From the NCBI RefSeq assembly GCF_003710815.1, contig NZ_RHHP01000006.1, positions 62,001 through 126,000 on the forward strand: a DNA stretch of 64,000 nucleotides, in the 5' to 3' direction. The stretch comes from Brevibacillus centrosporus (lineage in GTDB: Bacteria > Bacillota > Bacilli > Brevibacillales > Brevibacillaceae). Of the stretch, positions 16,585-25,466 are shown in pieces. A program made the position numbers and the translations under genes. The notes under the pieces are model-generated. The model had not been told where the DNA came from. It saw nothing but the letters and a program-made list of their open reading frames with translations, and did not search any database. How positions within the stretch are numbered: the first letter of the stretch is position 1; each line of letters begins with the position of its first letter.

Positions 16585-16817
16585 ATGTGGTGATTTCCAA
16601 TTCATGGTAGATAGAAAGAACTATGAAATCAAGAGAATGACGGTTTATTTGTTAGAAAATTTGGTAAATGATTCCCACGAAAAAACAGAATGAAACCTTT
16701 ATCATCGATGGTAGATGCTTCCAGATTCTGTGTGAGCGCACCAGACTCGACTATGTAGGAGAGGAGGTAGTGGCCGTTCATCCCTTGTATTCTACGAAAA
16801 GTGGAGGTGATCGTGCT

Positions 16818-18080
16818 TTGAAAAAGACTCGCTGGCTTCGCTATTTGTCGTCACTCGTTTTGTTCTGCACGCTGACTGCTGCAGGAGCTGCCGATCTTGG
16901 TTTAGCCAAGGAAAAAAAGAGTGGTCCCGCTGTCCAAACGGGAATCGAGCTGTTGCTTGAAAAGCCCGAAATGCTGAAAGGGAAGAAAGTAGGGCTCATC
17001 ACGAACCCGACGGGAGTAACGGAGGATCTGACGCACGATGTGGATGCGCTGCTCGCAAAGAACGTGAATCTGGTAGCGGTATACGGTCCGGAGCACGGGA
17101 TCCGGGGAACGGAGCAGGCGGGATCGGTCCCTGGCACCTACGAAGATCCAAAAACAGGACTGCCGTTCTATAACCTGTACGGAAAAACACCGCAGGAAAT
17201 CTCCCCTTTGTTCCGCGATGTAGATGTCATCCTGTTCGATATCCAGGATGTCGGTTCGCGCTTCTACACGTACATTTCCACGATGGCCTACGCCATGAAA
17301 GCGGCAGCTTTGGAGGACAAGCCTTTCATCGTGCTGGATCGGCCCAATCCGATTGGCGGGGAGAAGGTAGAGGGAAGCGTTCTCGATCCTGCTTACGAGT
17401 CATTCGTGGGCATCTATCCGATTCCTGTCCGCCATGGCATGACGGTGGGAGAGCTCGCTGTTTTATTCAATGAGCAATTCCTTGTCAAAGAGATAGGGAA
17501 AAAGGCAGATCTCCAAATCGTCCAGATGAAGGGCTGGAAGCGGGACATGCAGTATGACGAGACGGGACTGGCTTGGGTGCTGCCGTCGCCCAACATGCCT
17601 ACTCCTGATACTGCGCTGGTTTATCCAGGCAACTGCCTGTTCGAGGGAACCAATCTTTCCGAAGGCCGCGGAACCACTCGTCCGTTCGAGCTGGTCGGTG
17701 CCCCGTACATTAAAGGGTGGGAGATAGCGGAGCGAATGAATCGTCTGAATCTGCCAGGCGTAGCTTTTCGGGAAGCGTACTTCAACCCTACCTTCTCCAA
17801 GCACGCCGGTATCAACGTCGGCGGACTGCAGATTTACGTGACAGATCGCGAGAAGTATGACCCGATACGTACAGCTCTTACTATCATGGTGGAATTGAAA
17901 GAGCTGTACCCAAATGATTTTGACTGGCGCAGCGACAACTGGATCGACAAGCTAATGGGAACGGACAAGGTCCGCAAAGCGATCGACGAAGGAGCATCTG
18001 TGGACGACATCATCGCAGATTGGCAAGCTGAGCTGAACGCATTCAAGCAGCTGCGCAAGACGTATCTGCTCTACCACTAG
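16818..18080 (+). CDS. namZ: Exo-beta-N-acetylmuramidase NamZ (DUF1343, GH171)
   Basis: A secreted 420-residue enzyme that removes MurNAc from the non-reducing end of peptidoglycan fragments. Signal peptide about 1-24 (hydrophobic YLSSLVLFCTLTAAGA). Family marks: GKKVGLITNPTGV, VYGPEHGIRG (about 92-101, with the Glu proposed as catalytic), FDIQDVGSRFYTY, LDRPNPIGG and EGRGTTRPFELVGAP. Equivalent to B. subtilis YbbC. Starts at TTG 16818 with GGAGGTG. First of three genes: amiE follows after 11 bases, then nagZ. Together they break cell-wall glycopeptides to sugars and peptides. Confidence 0.93.
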   Translation: MKKTRWLRYLSSLVLFCTLTAAGAADLGLAKEKKSGPAVQTGIELLLEKPEMLKGKKVGLITNPTGVTEDLTHDVDALLAKNVNLVAVYGPEHGIRGTEQAGSVPGTYEDPKTGLPFYNLYGKTPQEISPLFRDVDVILFDIQDVGSRFYTYISTMAYAMKAAALEDKPFIVLDRPNPIGGEKVEGSVLDPAYESFVGIYPIPVRHGMTVGELAVLFNEQFLVKEIGKKADLQIVQMKGWKRDMQYDETGLAWVLPSPNMPTPDTALVYPGNCLFEGTNLSEGRGTTRPFELVGAPYIKGWEIAERMNRLNLPGVAFREAYFNPTFSKHAGINVGGLQIYVTDREKYDPIRTALTIMVELKELYPNDFDWRSDNWIDKLMGTDKVRKAIDEGASVDDIIADWQAELNAFKQLRKTYLLYH

Positions 18081-18091
18081 GAGTGATTCCG

Positions 18092-19792
18092 ATGAAAAAA
18101 CGGATTGCCATTGCCAGTCTATGTGTCAGTATGGCTTGGGGAGCGATGGTTGTTCCGGCAGCCGCCGCAAAACGGGGGGATGGGGATGCCCCGTCTATCG
18201 AGAAGAAGGAGAAAAAAAACAAGCCAGTCAAACGCCCTCTCTCCCATCCATGGGATAAGCCCGGCACAAGCAACGGAAAGCTGCGTCCAGGGAAGCCTTC
18301 CGCAGCTGGCATGACCGCCGCGCCGCTAAAAGAGATCGATTCACTCATCGAAACTTCGATGAAAGAGGGCGTGATGCCCGGCGCTGTCGTGCTCGTTGCA
18401 CGCCGCGGAGTCATCGTAAAAGAGCAGGCGTACGGCTTCTCCGCGCAGTACGCCGATGATAAAAAAACGCCGTTGGATCGGCCTATACGAATGGATACGG
18501 ACACCATTTTCGATATGGCATCTGTCAGCAAGCTGTTCACCTCCACCGCGATTATGCAGCTGTACGAAAAAGGCAGGTTCGACCTGGATGATCCCGTCGC
18601 TGACTACCTTCCCGAGTTTGCTGACAACGGCAAGGAAGAGGTGACCATCCGCCAGCTGTTGACCCATACCTCTGGATTTGAACCGTTCATCCCGCTCTAC
18701 CAAATGGGAGACAGCAGGGAGGAAAGAATGGAAATCGTCTTGCGCCATCCACTCGTCAACCGCCCGGGAAGCAACTACGTCTACAGCGATTTGAACCTGA
18801 TTACACTGGGGGCGTTGGTGGAAAAGCTGACAGGCCAGCGCTTGGATCAGTACGTCCGTGAGCACATTACGAAGCCGCTGGACATGTCCGATACGATTTA
18901 CAATCCGGCAGAGCGCCTGAAAAAACGGATCGCTGCAACCGAATTCCAGCCATGGACACAAAGAGGGATGGTCTGGGGAGAAGTACACGATGAGAATGCC
19001 TGGTCGCTGGACGGTGTGGCAGGACACGCAGGAGTATTCAGCACCGCACGTGACATGGCGGTTTTTGCCCAGATGATGCTGAACGGTGGCAAGTACGGCG
19101 GGAAGCGAATTCTTTCCGAAGAATCGGTCGAGCTGATGGCAGAAAACCAGATTCCCGAGTTCCCGGGAGATGATCATGGACTTGGCTGGGAGCTGTATCA
19201 AGGCTGGTACATGGATGCCTTGAGCGACAGCAGGACGATGGGGCATACCGGATACACAGGCACCTCGATCGTGGTCAGTCCCAACAACGAAACCATATGC
19301 ATCGTTCTCACCAACCGCGTTCATCCTACGCGCAATACCGTTTCCACCAATCCAGTCCGGAGGGGAGTAGCCCGTCAGGCTGCCCTGGCGATACCAGTGG
19401 AGATCCCGTGGAAGGATGGAGCATGGTTTGCAGGAGTCGGCGATGAACAGGAACACACCTTAACCGCCGAGGTAGACCTTGAAGACGGGGGAACGCTCAC
19501 CTATGATACCTGGTTCCGGATGGAGAACGAGTCTGATTTCGGCTACGTCGAAGCATCTGAGGACGGGAAGAACTGGACTGAGGTAGGCCATGCCGCAACG
19601 GGAGAAAGCGACTGGGAAAACGTCTCAAGGGAGCTTCCTTCCGGGACGAAGCAAATCCGTTTTCGCTATGCGACTGATGCGACCGTCAATGGACGGGGCT
19701 GGTTTGTCCATGATCCGGAAGTGAAAGATGAAGCGGGTCATGAAATCGATCTCGACTGGCTGTCGTATGGCTGGTCGCGAGAAGGAAAATAA
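18092..19792 (+). CDS. amiE: N-acetylmuramyl-L-alanine amidase AmiE (serine beta-lactamase fold)
   Basis: 566 residues: signal peptide (about 1-25), a Pro/Lys-rich linker, a beta-lactamase/penicillin-binding-type domain (about 85-430) and a C-terminal beta domain (about 440-560). Active-site motifs are SVSK (about 144-147), YSD (about 230) in the Tyr-x-Asn position, and HTGYTG (about 384). By position between NamZ and NagZ it matches B. subtilis AmiE (YbbE), which takes the peptide off MurNAc. ATG 18092 has GGAG upstream; a GTG three codons earlier is possible. The extra C-terminal domain resembles carbohydrate-binding or ceramidase-like tails; its role is not known. Confidence 0.85.
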   Translation: MKKRIAIASLCVSMAWGAMVVPAAAAKRGDGDAPSIEKKEKKNKPVKRPLSHPWDKPGTSNGKLRPGKPSAAGMTAAPLKEIDSLIETSMKEGVMPGAVVLVARRGVIVKEQAYGFSAQYADDKKTPLDRPIRMDTDTIFDMASVSKLFTSTAIMQLYEKGRFDLDDPVADYLPEFADNGKEEVTIRQLLTHTSGFEPFIPLYQMGDSREERMEIVLRHPLVNRPGSNYVYSDLNLITLGALVEKLTGQRLDQYVREHITKPLDMSDTIYNPAERLKKRIAATEFQPWTQRGMVWGEVHDENAWSLDGVAGHAGVFSTARDMAVFAQMMLNGGKYGGKRILSEESVELMAENQIPEFPGDDHGLGWELYQGWYMDALSDSRTMGHTGYTGTSIVVSPNNETICIVLTNRVHPTRNTVSTNPVRRGVARQAALAIPVEIPWKDGAWFAGVGDEQEHTLTAEVDLEDGGTLTYDTWFRMENESDFGYVEASEDGKNWTEVGHAATGESDWENVSRELPSGTKQIRFRYATDATVNGRGWFVHDPEVKDEAGHEIDLDWLSYGWSREGK

Positions 19793-19806
19793 GAGGAGAT
19801 GAAGCC

Positions 19807-21909
19807 ATGAGGGTTGGGAGAAAGAAAATCAGTGCGCTGCTGATGGTACTTGCTTTGCTGCTCAGTCAGGCTTTCTATTCACAGAGTGTTGTGAAAACGA
19901 ATGCGGAAGAGAGGACAGATGTTGTCGATCTGATCATCAGTCTGAACGCTCCTGAAGCGGAATGGGGCATGGCAGCAGGAGACACCCTGCAGCTGCAAGC
20001 GCTCCATGTTTACCGAGACGGTCATTTTGAGAAAGCATCCGTAGGCTTGAAATGGAAAACCTCGAACAAAAACGTGGCGGCAGTCGATGAAAAAGGCATC
20101 GTGAGCTTCGCCAAGCATCCCGGCAGAACCTTCATCTCCGTGACCGACGGCAAGTTTGAAGACCGGATCGCCTTCGATTACAAAAACAAGGAAGAGCAGA
20201 AGGTAACGGTCGTGAAACAAAAAGGGGAGCGTTACCAGATCATTGACAGAGCAATCTCGGGCATGACGCTGGAAGAAAAAGTGGGGCAGATGATGATGCC
20301 CGATTTCCGCAAATGGAACGGCAAGGACGTGACAAACATGCTGCCGGAAATCGAGGCACTGGTCAAGAAATATAAGGTCGGCGGGGTGATTTTGTTCCGT
20401 GAAAACGTGGTCAACACGGAGCAGACCATACGCCTTGTCCATGATTATCAGCTGGCAGCAGATAAATACGGCCTCCTGGTAACGATAGACCAGGAGGGTG
20501 GGATCGTGACCCGTTTGCAGCAAGGGACAGATATGCCGGGGAACATGGCGCTAGGCGCTACGCGTTCGAAGGAGCTGGCTCTGCAAGTGGGAGATGTCAT
20601 TGGCAAAGAGCTGGCTGCCCTCGGGATCAACACCAACTTCGCTCCCGATATGGACGTGAACAACAATCCGGACAACCCGGTCATCGGAGTCAGGTCGTTT
20701 GGAGAAGACCCACAGCTGGTCAGCGACTTGGGTGTTGCCTACGTAAAAGGACTGCAGCAAAACGGGATCGCGGCCACAGCCAAGCACTTCCCAGGTCATG
20801 GCGATACATCCGTCGACTCGCATCTGGGGTTGCCGGAAGTCCCCCACGACAAAGACCGTCTGACAAAAGTGGAGCTCTTTCCGTTTAAAAAAGCGATGGA
20901 GGCGGGCGTCGATGCCATCATGACGGCGCATGTCACCTTCCCGAAAATCGATGACACCAAAGTAATTTCCAAAAAGGACGGCACGGAGATTGCGCTGCCT
21001 GCCACGCTGTCACCCAAGGTCATCACAGGCTTGATCCGCGAAGAACTCGGCTTTGATGGCGTCGTATCGACGGATGCCATGAATATGCAGGCAATCGCTG
21101 ATCATTTTGGACCGGTTGATGCGGCAATTCGAGCCGTGCAAGCGGGCGTAGATATCGTGCTGATGCCGATCGGTTTGGAAGAGGTAACGACGGGTGTTCT
21201 CCAAGCCGTGAAAAAGGGAGAGATCAGCGAAGAGCGGATTGAGCATTCCGTCAAACGCATCCTGACATTGAAGGTGAAGCGGGGAATCTTTAAAGCAGAA
21301 AATCCAGAAGGTGCAGACGCGCAAATCGAGCGTGCCAAGGCGATCATCGGCTCTGCTGAAAACAAGCAAGTAGAGGCTGAAGCTGCAGCCCGCTCCGTAA
21401 CGATGGTCAAAAACAGTGGCGCACTGCCACTTAAGCTTCTGGAAGACAAAAAGATCGTGGTGGTAGGGACGACCTACATCGACAGTCTGGCTGACGCCGT
21501 GAAAAAACACCACGCCAATACAGCGACGATCCAAATCGCAGGCGAGGCACTGACCAACGAGCAAGCGAAGCTGGTGGAGGTGGCAGACGCTGTGATCATC
21601 GGTTCCTATACGTTCGATGTCAAAGGCCGGGCACCAGATAACGCTCTGATGGGCATTTACAAGCAAATCATCCAGAAAACGGATCAACCCGTAATCGCTG
21701 TCGGCATCCGCAATCCGTACGACATCATGGCTTATCCGGAAGTAGATGCTTATCTCGCCCAGTACGGCTTCCGAAATGCAAGCTTCGCCGCAACGGCAGA
21801 CACGATTTTTGGTAAAAACAACCCAACCGGCAAGCTGCCAGTGACGATCCCGGATGGCAAGGGTGGCGCCCTTTACGAGTTTGGCCACGGCTTATCCTAC
21901 CAGCCATGA
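19807..21909 (+). CDS. nagZ: Secreted beta-N-acetylglucosaminidase NagZ (GH3) with N-terminal Ig-like domain
   Basis: A 700-residue secreted exo-glucosaminidase that takes GlcNAc off muropeptides. Signal peptide about 1-30, a bacterial Ig-like domain (about 40-120, WKTSNKNVAAVDEKGIVSF), the GH3 barrel (about 140-490) and the second GH3 domain (about 500-700). KHFPGHGDTSVDSH (about 327) holds the Asp-His acid/base dyad and VSTDAMNM (about 420) the nucleophile Asp. As in B. subtilis the two-domain layout applies; the Ig-like addition could hold the enzyme in the wall. RBS AGAGGAG 8 bases upstream; ends the namZ-amiE-nagZ operon. Confidence 0.93.
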   Translation: MRVGRKKISALLMVLALLLSQAFYSQSVVKTNAEERTDVVDLIISLNAPEAEWGMAAGDTLQLQALHVYRDGHFEKASVGLKWKTSNKNVAAVDEKGIVSFAKHPGRTFISVTDGKFEDRIAFDYKNKEEQKVTVVKQKGERYQIIDRAISGMTLEEKVGQMMMPDFRKWNGKDVTNMLPEIEALVKKYKVGGVILFRENVVNTEQTIRLVHDYQLAADKYGLLVTIDQEGGIVTRLQQGTDMPGNMALGATRSKELALQVGDVIGKELAALGINTNFAPDMDVNNNPDNPVIGVRSFGEDPQLVSDLGVAYVKGLQQNGIAATAKHFPGHGDTSVDSHLGLPEVPHDKDRLTKVELFPFKKAMEAGVDAIMTAHVTFPKIDDTKVISKKDGTEIALPATLSPKVITGLIREELGFDGVVSTDAMNMQAIADHFGPVDAAIRAVQAGVDIVLMPIGLEEVTTGVLQAVKKGEISEERIEHSVKRILTLKVKRGIFKAENPEGADAQIERAKAIIGSAENKQVEAEAAARSVTMVKNSGALPLKLLEDKKIVVVGTTYIDSLADAVKKHHANTATIQIAGEALTNEQAKLVEVADAVIIGSYTFDVKGRAPDNALMGIYKQIIQKTDQPVIAVGIRNPYDIMAYPEVDAYLAQYGFRNASFAATADTIFGKNNPTGKLPVTIPDGKGGALYEFGHGLSYQP

Positions 21910-21949
21910 GCTTCTGAAAAGGAAATCGAATAAAACAATTGAAAGCAAG

Positions 21950-21984
21950 GAAGATCCGGCTGTGAGGCCGTGTCTTCTTTTTTT
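21950..21984 (+). terminator. Terminator of the namZ-amiE-nagZ operon
   Basis: GAAGA-x-CCGGC pairs with GCCG-x-G-TCTTC, followed by an 8-base T-run (21977-21984). Confidence 0.75.
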
Positions 21985-22017
21985 GTACAGTAAGAATTTA
22001 AAATTCTTAGCCAGTAT
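21981..22017 (+). repeat. Short dispersed repeat, copy A
   Basis: Begins in the T-run of a terminator and shares with copy B (37711-37750) the stretch TTTTGTACAGTAAGAATTTA exactly and then CTTAxCCAGTAT. It contains an AAGAATTT/AAATTCTT palindrome. It stops where the acetyltransferase remnant begins. Confidence 0.6.
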
Positions 22018-22429
22018 TGTTCTAGTTCCGTTGGAGGAAAGTCATCGAGAAGAGCTGCGTAAAGCCTTACATCATCCGGAAATTTGGGAGTATACCTGGC
22101 GGAAAATATCGTCGGAGAAAGATCTCGACGAAATCATCAGCCTGGCATTGGAGCAAAAAAAGCAGGGAACGCATATCCCCTTCACTATCCTGGAAAAGGT
22201 GTCCGGCGAAGTCATCGGTACCACGCGCATAGGCGATATCGACGTGACAAACCGCAATGCGGAGATCGGTTGGACATGGCTTTCTCCTGCTTACTGGAGA
22301 ACGAGAGTCAATACAGAATGCAAGTACCTCCTGCTGCAATACTGCTTCGAACAAGCTGAGCATACTCGATCGGAATGGTCAGAAGTCAGAGAAAAACTGA
22401 AGCATTTGCTGGAAAGAAAATATGTGTAG
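22001..22429 (+). pseudogene. RimJ/RimL-type acetyltransferase, both ends lost
   Basis: The frame carries LVPLEESHREELRKALHHPE, then WEYTWR, then GTTRIGDIDVTNRNAEIGWT and LSPAYWRTRVNTECKYLLL, the N-terminal two thirds of a GNAT protein of the RimJ/RimL group. The true beginning is replaced by repeat copy A (the residues before LVPLEE are not family-like and no ribosome site exists). After CFEQAEHTR the family sequence (FKTDERN-type region) is replaced by an unrelated SEWSEVREKLKHLLERKYV tail. Fragment of a lost gene. Confidence 0.65.
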
Positions 22430-22436
22430 GACGAGT

Positions 22437-23716
22437 CTAGGCATACCGAGTGCTGGAATGAATCTCAACCGCGACTCGAATCGCCGATTGTATCGCTCCT
22501 TGGATCCAGCCGTGATAATCTGAAGCGTGTTCACCCGCAAAATGGACTCTACCCTCTGGAGTAGAGATGTAGGGACCCAATTCCGTTTCCTGAAAAGGCT
22601 TGAACATGGTGAAAGCGCCAGCCGCAAATGGCTGCAGCACCCAGTTATGCGCAGTCCCTGTGACAAAAGTCTCGTAAACGACTTCCCCATGTATGCGAGC
22701 CAAGACTTGCAGTGCCTTCCCGACCTGTTCTTCCTCCGACAAATGGACCAAGACAACACCACCAGCTCCGCCAAAATGATGACTGGGATAATAGGAAAGG
22801 CGAATCGGTAAGTCTGTGACTGTTTGCCCCCCGTACAATCCATTTTCTTCCCAGAAGCGACGCGAGAACTGGATGCCGATCTTGGTGGAGGAGACGTAGT
22901 GAAGCTGATGAATGGCATTCCATTTGTGATAAGAAAACAGGTTGTTAGGCTCCACTTCTACTAATTGGAGGACGGTAAACGGAACCGTAATGATGGCGTG
23001 ATCCGCCGTTACTTCAAACGGCTTTGCCCGGTCGGTAAAATCGCCAGCAATCGCTACGCTGTTCCCGTTGCCCTTGATTTTGGTCATCCTGCAGTTGAAA
23101 TAAATGTTGTCCTGTATGAGATTTCATAAAACCGAGTAGAAGGCGTGAAGAGGATAAAGTCGCGCAAGATTTCCAGGAAGGAAAGCTCAGGGAACCCTTC
23201 GAAGCCAGACATCACATTGATCATGTTTACGGCCGCTGCGGACAAAGAGACGCCCACGGGATTGTCAAGCAAAAAAAGCTCCATGGAGTACTTATCAAAT
23301 TCTTTGATGATGATAGGCCAATGCTTTTCAGGATCTTGATTGATAAAGTCTGTGATAGGCTTAACTGCAAGCTGAGCTAATTCGACAGCCGTCTTCCCTC
23401 TTTCCTTGGGAGCTACCGGAAAACGAAGGATGCTCGGCTTTTTTTCATACATCCACCGACGTGCTTTAACTCCATTCACATAGAACAGATCATTGGGTGT
23501 CGTGTTAATAAACTCGTTTAGGGGGAGACGAAATTTCGAGATGTATTCCAGCGTCAATAAGTGGGTGCTAGGAATTCGCATCGCCCCAGCCTCAATATAC
23601 CCACCATCATGAAAAGGAGAACGAAGGGTGAAGACACGGCCGCCAACCCCCACCCCAAAAACCCCCTTTTCAAATCCCGAGTGGTATGATGTGATAGAGT
23701 AGGATTTTTCGTGCAA
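22437..23716 (-). pseudogene. Flavin monoamine oxidase with lost FAD motif and internal deletion
   Basis: Two minus frames make one FAD-dependent amine oxidase. The 5' frame (from about 23716) starts near VGGRVFTLRSPFHDGGYIEA, right after where the GxGxxG dinucleotide fold should be, and stops at 23084 after SYRTTF. The 3' frame restarts at about QDNIYFNC (near 23115) and runs through GDFTDRAKPFEVTADHAIIT to the FAD-closing EGRVHFAGEHASDYHGWIQG. The N-terminal Rossmann part and a block between the two frames are missing. Not functional. Confidence 0.78.
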
Positions 23717-23737
23717 TTGTGAGGATGGGGTGAGGAC

Positions 23738-25465
23738 ATGCGTTTATACACCAAATACATCAAAAAATACGGAGTCGTTTTTTGTGTCTCCCTCTTCTTT
23801 TTAACCTTGGAAGCGGTGTGCGACCTGCTGCAGCCAACGATCATGTCGCGAATCGTCGATGTGGGTGTGGCGCAGCGCGATTTGAATTACGTGCTGTCGA
23901 CCGGGGGGCTGATGCTGGGCGTGACCGCGATCGGTGCAGTCGCCGCCACGATGCGCAACCTGCTGTCCACTTACGTTTCACAGAACTTCGGAGCTCAGCT
24001 GCGATCGGATTTGTTTAAAAAGGTCCAGTCCCTTTCGTTTGAGAACATCGACAGGTTCGATCGTGCCTCTCTCGTGACCCGGCTGACCAACGATGTCAAC
24101 CAGGTGCAGGTATTTGTCAACGGCATGATGCGCATTTTCGTGAAGGCACCGCTCACTTGCATTGGCGGTCTGATCATGGCGACACAGCTAAATCCCCGAC
24201 TGGCTGTGGTGCTGGCCGTGGTCGTGCCGATTGTGGGTCTGTTTATCTACTTGAACATGAAAATCGGGTTTCCCTTCTTCATGAAAGTACAGCAGTCGCT
24301 GGATCGGGTAAACGGTGTGATGCGGGAATACTTGTCCGGGGTTCGGGTCGTCAAAGCGTTCAACCGCTTCGATTTTGAGGTCGACAAGTTCAGCCATGCA
24401 AATGAGGAGCTTCAGACCAAGTCAATCTCGGCTACTCGCGTGATGTCCATTTTCAGTCCAGCCATTATGCTGACGGTCAATCTGGGGATTGTGGCTGTAC
24501 TGTGGATGGGAGGCTTGGCTGCAGAGCAAGGAGACATGCAGGTCGGTCACATCATCGCGTTTACAAACTACATGACGCAAATTTTGTTTTCGCTCATGAT
24601 GATTTCCATGGTGTTCAACATGTTCGTGCGGGCAAAAGCTTCAGCAGGGCGCATCGGTGAAGTGTTTGCCGAGGAAAATCGGATGACCTGGAAGGAGCAG
24701 GGAAGCCTTCAGGGAGATGGGAAGGGACGGATCGACTTCGAGCATGTATCCTTTTCCTATGAAGGCGGGCATGGAGAGAGTGTCTTAAAAGATATCACCT
24801 TTTCTTGCCTGCCGGGGGAAACGGTGGGCATTATCGGGTCGACGGGCTCTGGGAAAAGCAGCCTGGTCGGTCTGATCCCGCGCTTTTACGATGCCACGAA
24901 GGGAACCGTGCGGGTGGATGGAGTAGATGTCCGAGAGGTGGACCCGAAGCTGCTGCGCGAGAAAATGGCCATCGTCCCACAAAAGACGGTGCTGTTTACC
25001 GGGACAGTGAAGGAAAACATTCGTTGGGGGAAGGACGAGGCGACGGATGAGGAAATGGAGCTGGCAGCCCGAATGGCACAGGCCCACGACTTTATCGAGC
25101 GTACCCCGGACGGTTATCAGGCAAGAGTCGGACAGGGCGGCATCAATTTTTCCGGGGGACAAAAGCAGCGCCTCTCCATCGCTCGGGCACTGGTGCGCAA
25201 ACCGGAGATTCTCATTCTCGACGACAGCACGAGTGCGGTAGACGTGGCGACAGAGACGAAGATCAAAGAGGCTTTGCGTGAGTACGCTCAAGGTCTGACG
25301 TGCCTATTAATCGCACAGCGGATTACGTCGGTGATGGATGCGGACAAGATTGTCGTGCTGGATCAGGGAGAGCTGGTCGGAATCGGGACCCATGAGAGCT
25401 TGCTAAAGGATTGCCGTGTCTACCAGGAGATCTTCCAATCCCAGATCGGCAAGGAGGTGCAATAG
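23738..25465 (+). CDS. ABC exporter half, degenerate-site subunit (YfiB-like)
   Basis: 575 residues: six membrane segments (about 10-300) and a nucleotide-binding domain. Walker A GSTGSGKSS (about 367), signature FSGGQKQR (about 473), Walker B ILILDDSTS (about 491) where the catalytic Glu is Asp, and the switch His is Gln (LLIAQRI, about 527). Such a pair of changes marks the subunit that builds the inactive site in heterodimeric multidrug exporters such as BmrC/BmrD and TM287/288. The partner starts one base after the stop, with its ribosome site inside this gene. Drug or lipid export by inference. Confidence 0.88.
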   Translation: MRLYTKYIKKYGVVFCVSLFFLTLEAVCDLLQPTIMSRIVDVGVAQRDLNYVLSTGGLMLGVTAIGAVAATMRNLLSTYVSQNFGAQLRSDLFKKVQSLSFENIDRFDRASLVTRLTNDVNQVQVFVNGMMRIFVKAPLTCIGGLIMATQLNPRLAVVLAVVVPIVGLFIYLNMKIGFPFFMKVQQSLDRVNGVMREYLSGVRVVKAFNRFDFEVDKFSHANEELQTKSISATRVMSIFSPAIMLTVNLGIVAVLWMGGLAAEQGDMQVGHIIAFTNYMTQILFSLMMISMVFNMFVRAKASAGRIGEVFAEENRMTWKEQGSLQGDGKGRIDFEHVSFSYEGGHGESVLKDITFSCLPGETVGIIGSTGSGKSSLVGLIPRFYDATKGTVRVDGVDVREVDPKLLREKMAIVPQKTVLFTGTVKENIRWGKDEATDEEMELAARMAQAHDFIERTPDGYQARVGQGGINFSGGQKQRLSIARALVRKPEILILDDSTSAVDVATETKIKEALREYAQGLTCLLIAQRITSVMDADKIVVLDQGELVGIGTHESLLKDCRVYQEIFQSQIGKEVQ

Positions 25466-25466
25466 A

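Noticed and set aside
20232-20931. Minus-strand frames within nagZ and similar antisense frames within hrpB, gntK and the ABC genes
   Set aside because: They are by-products of codon use in strongly coding plus or minus genes.
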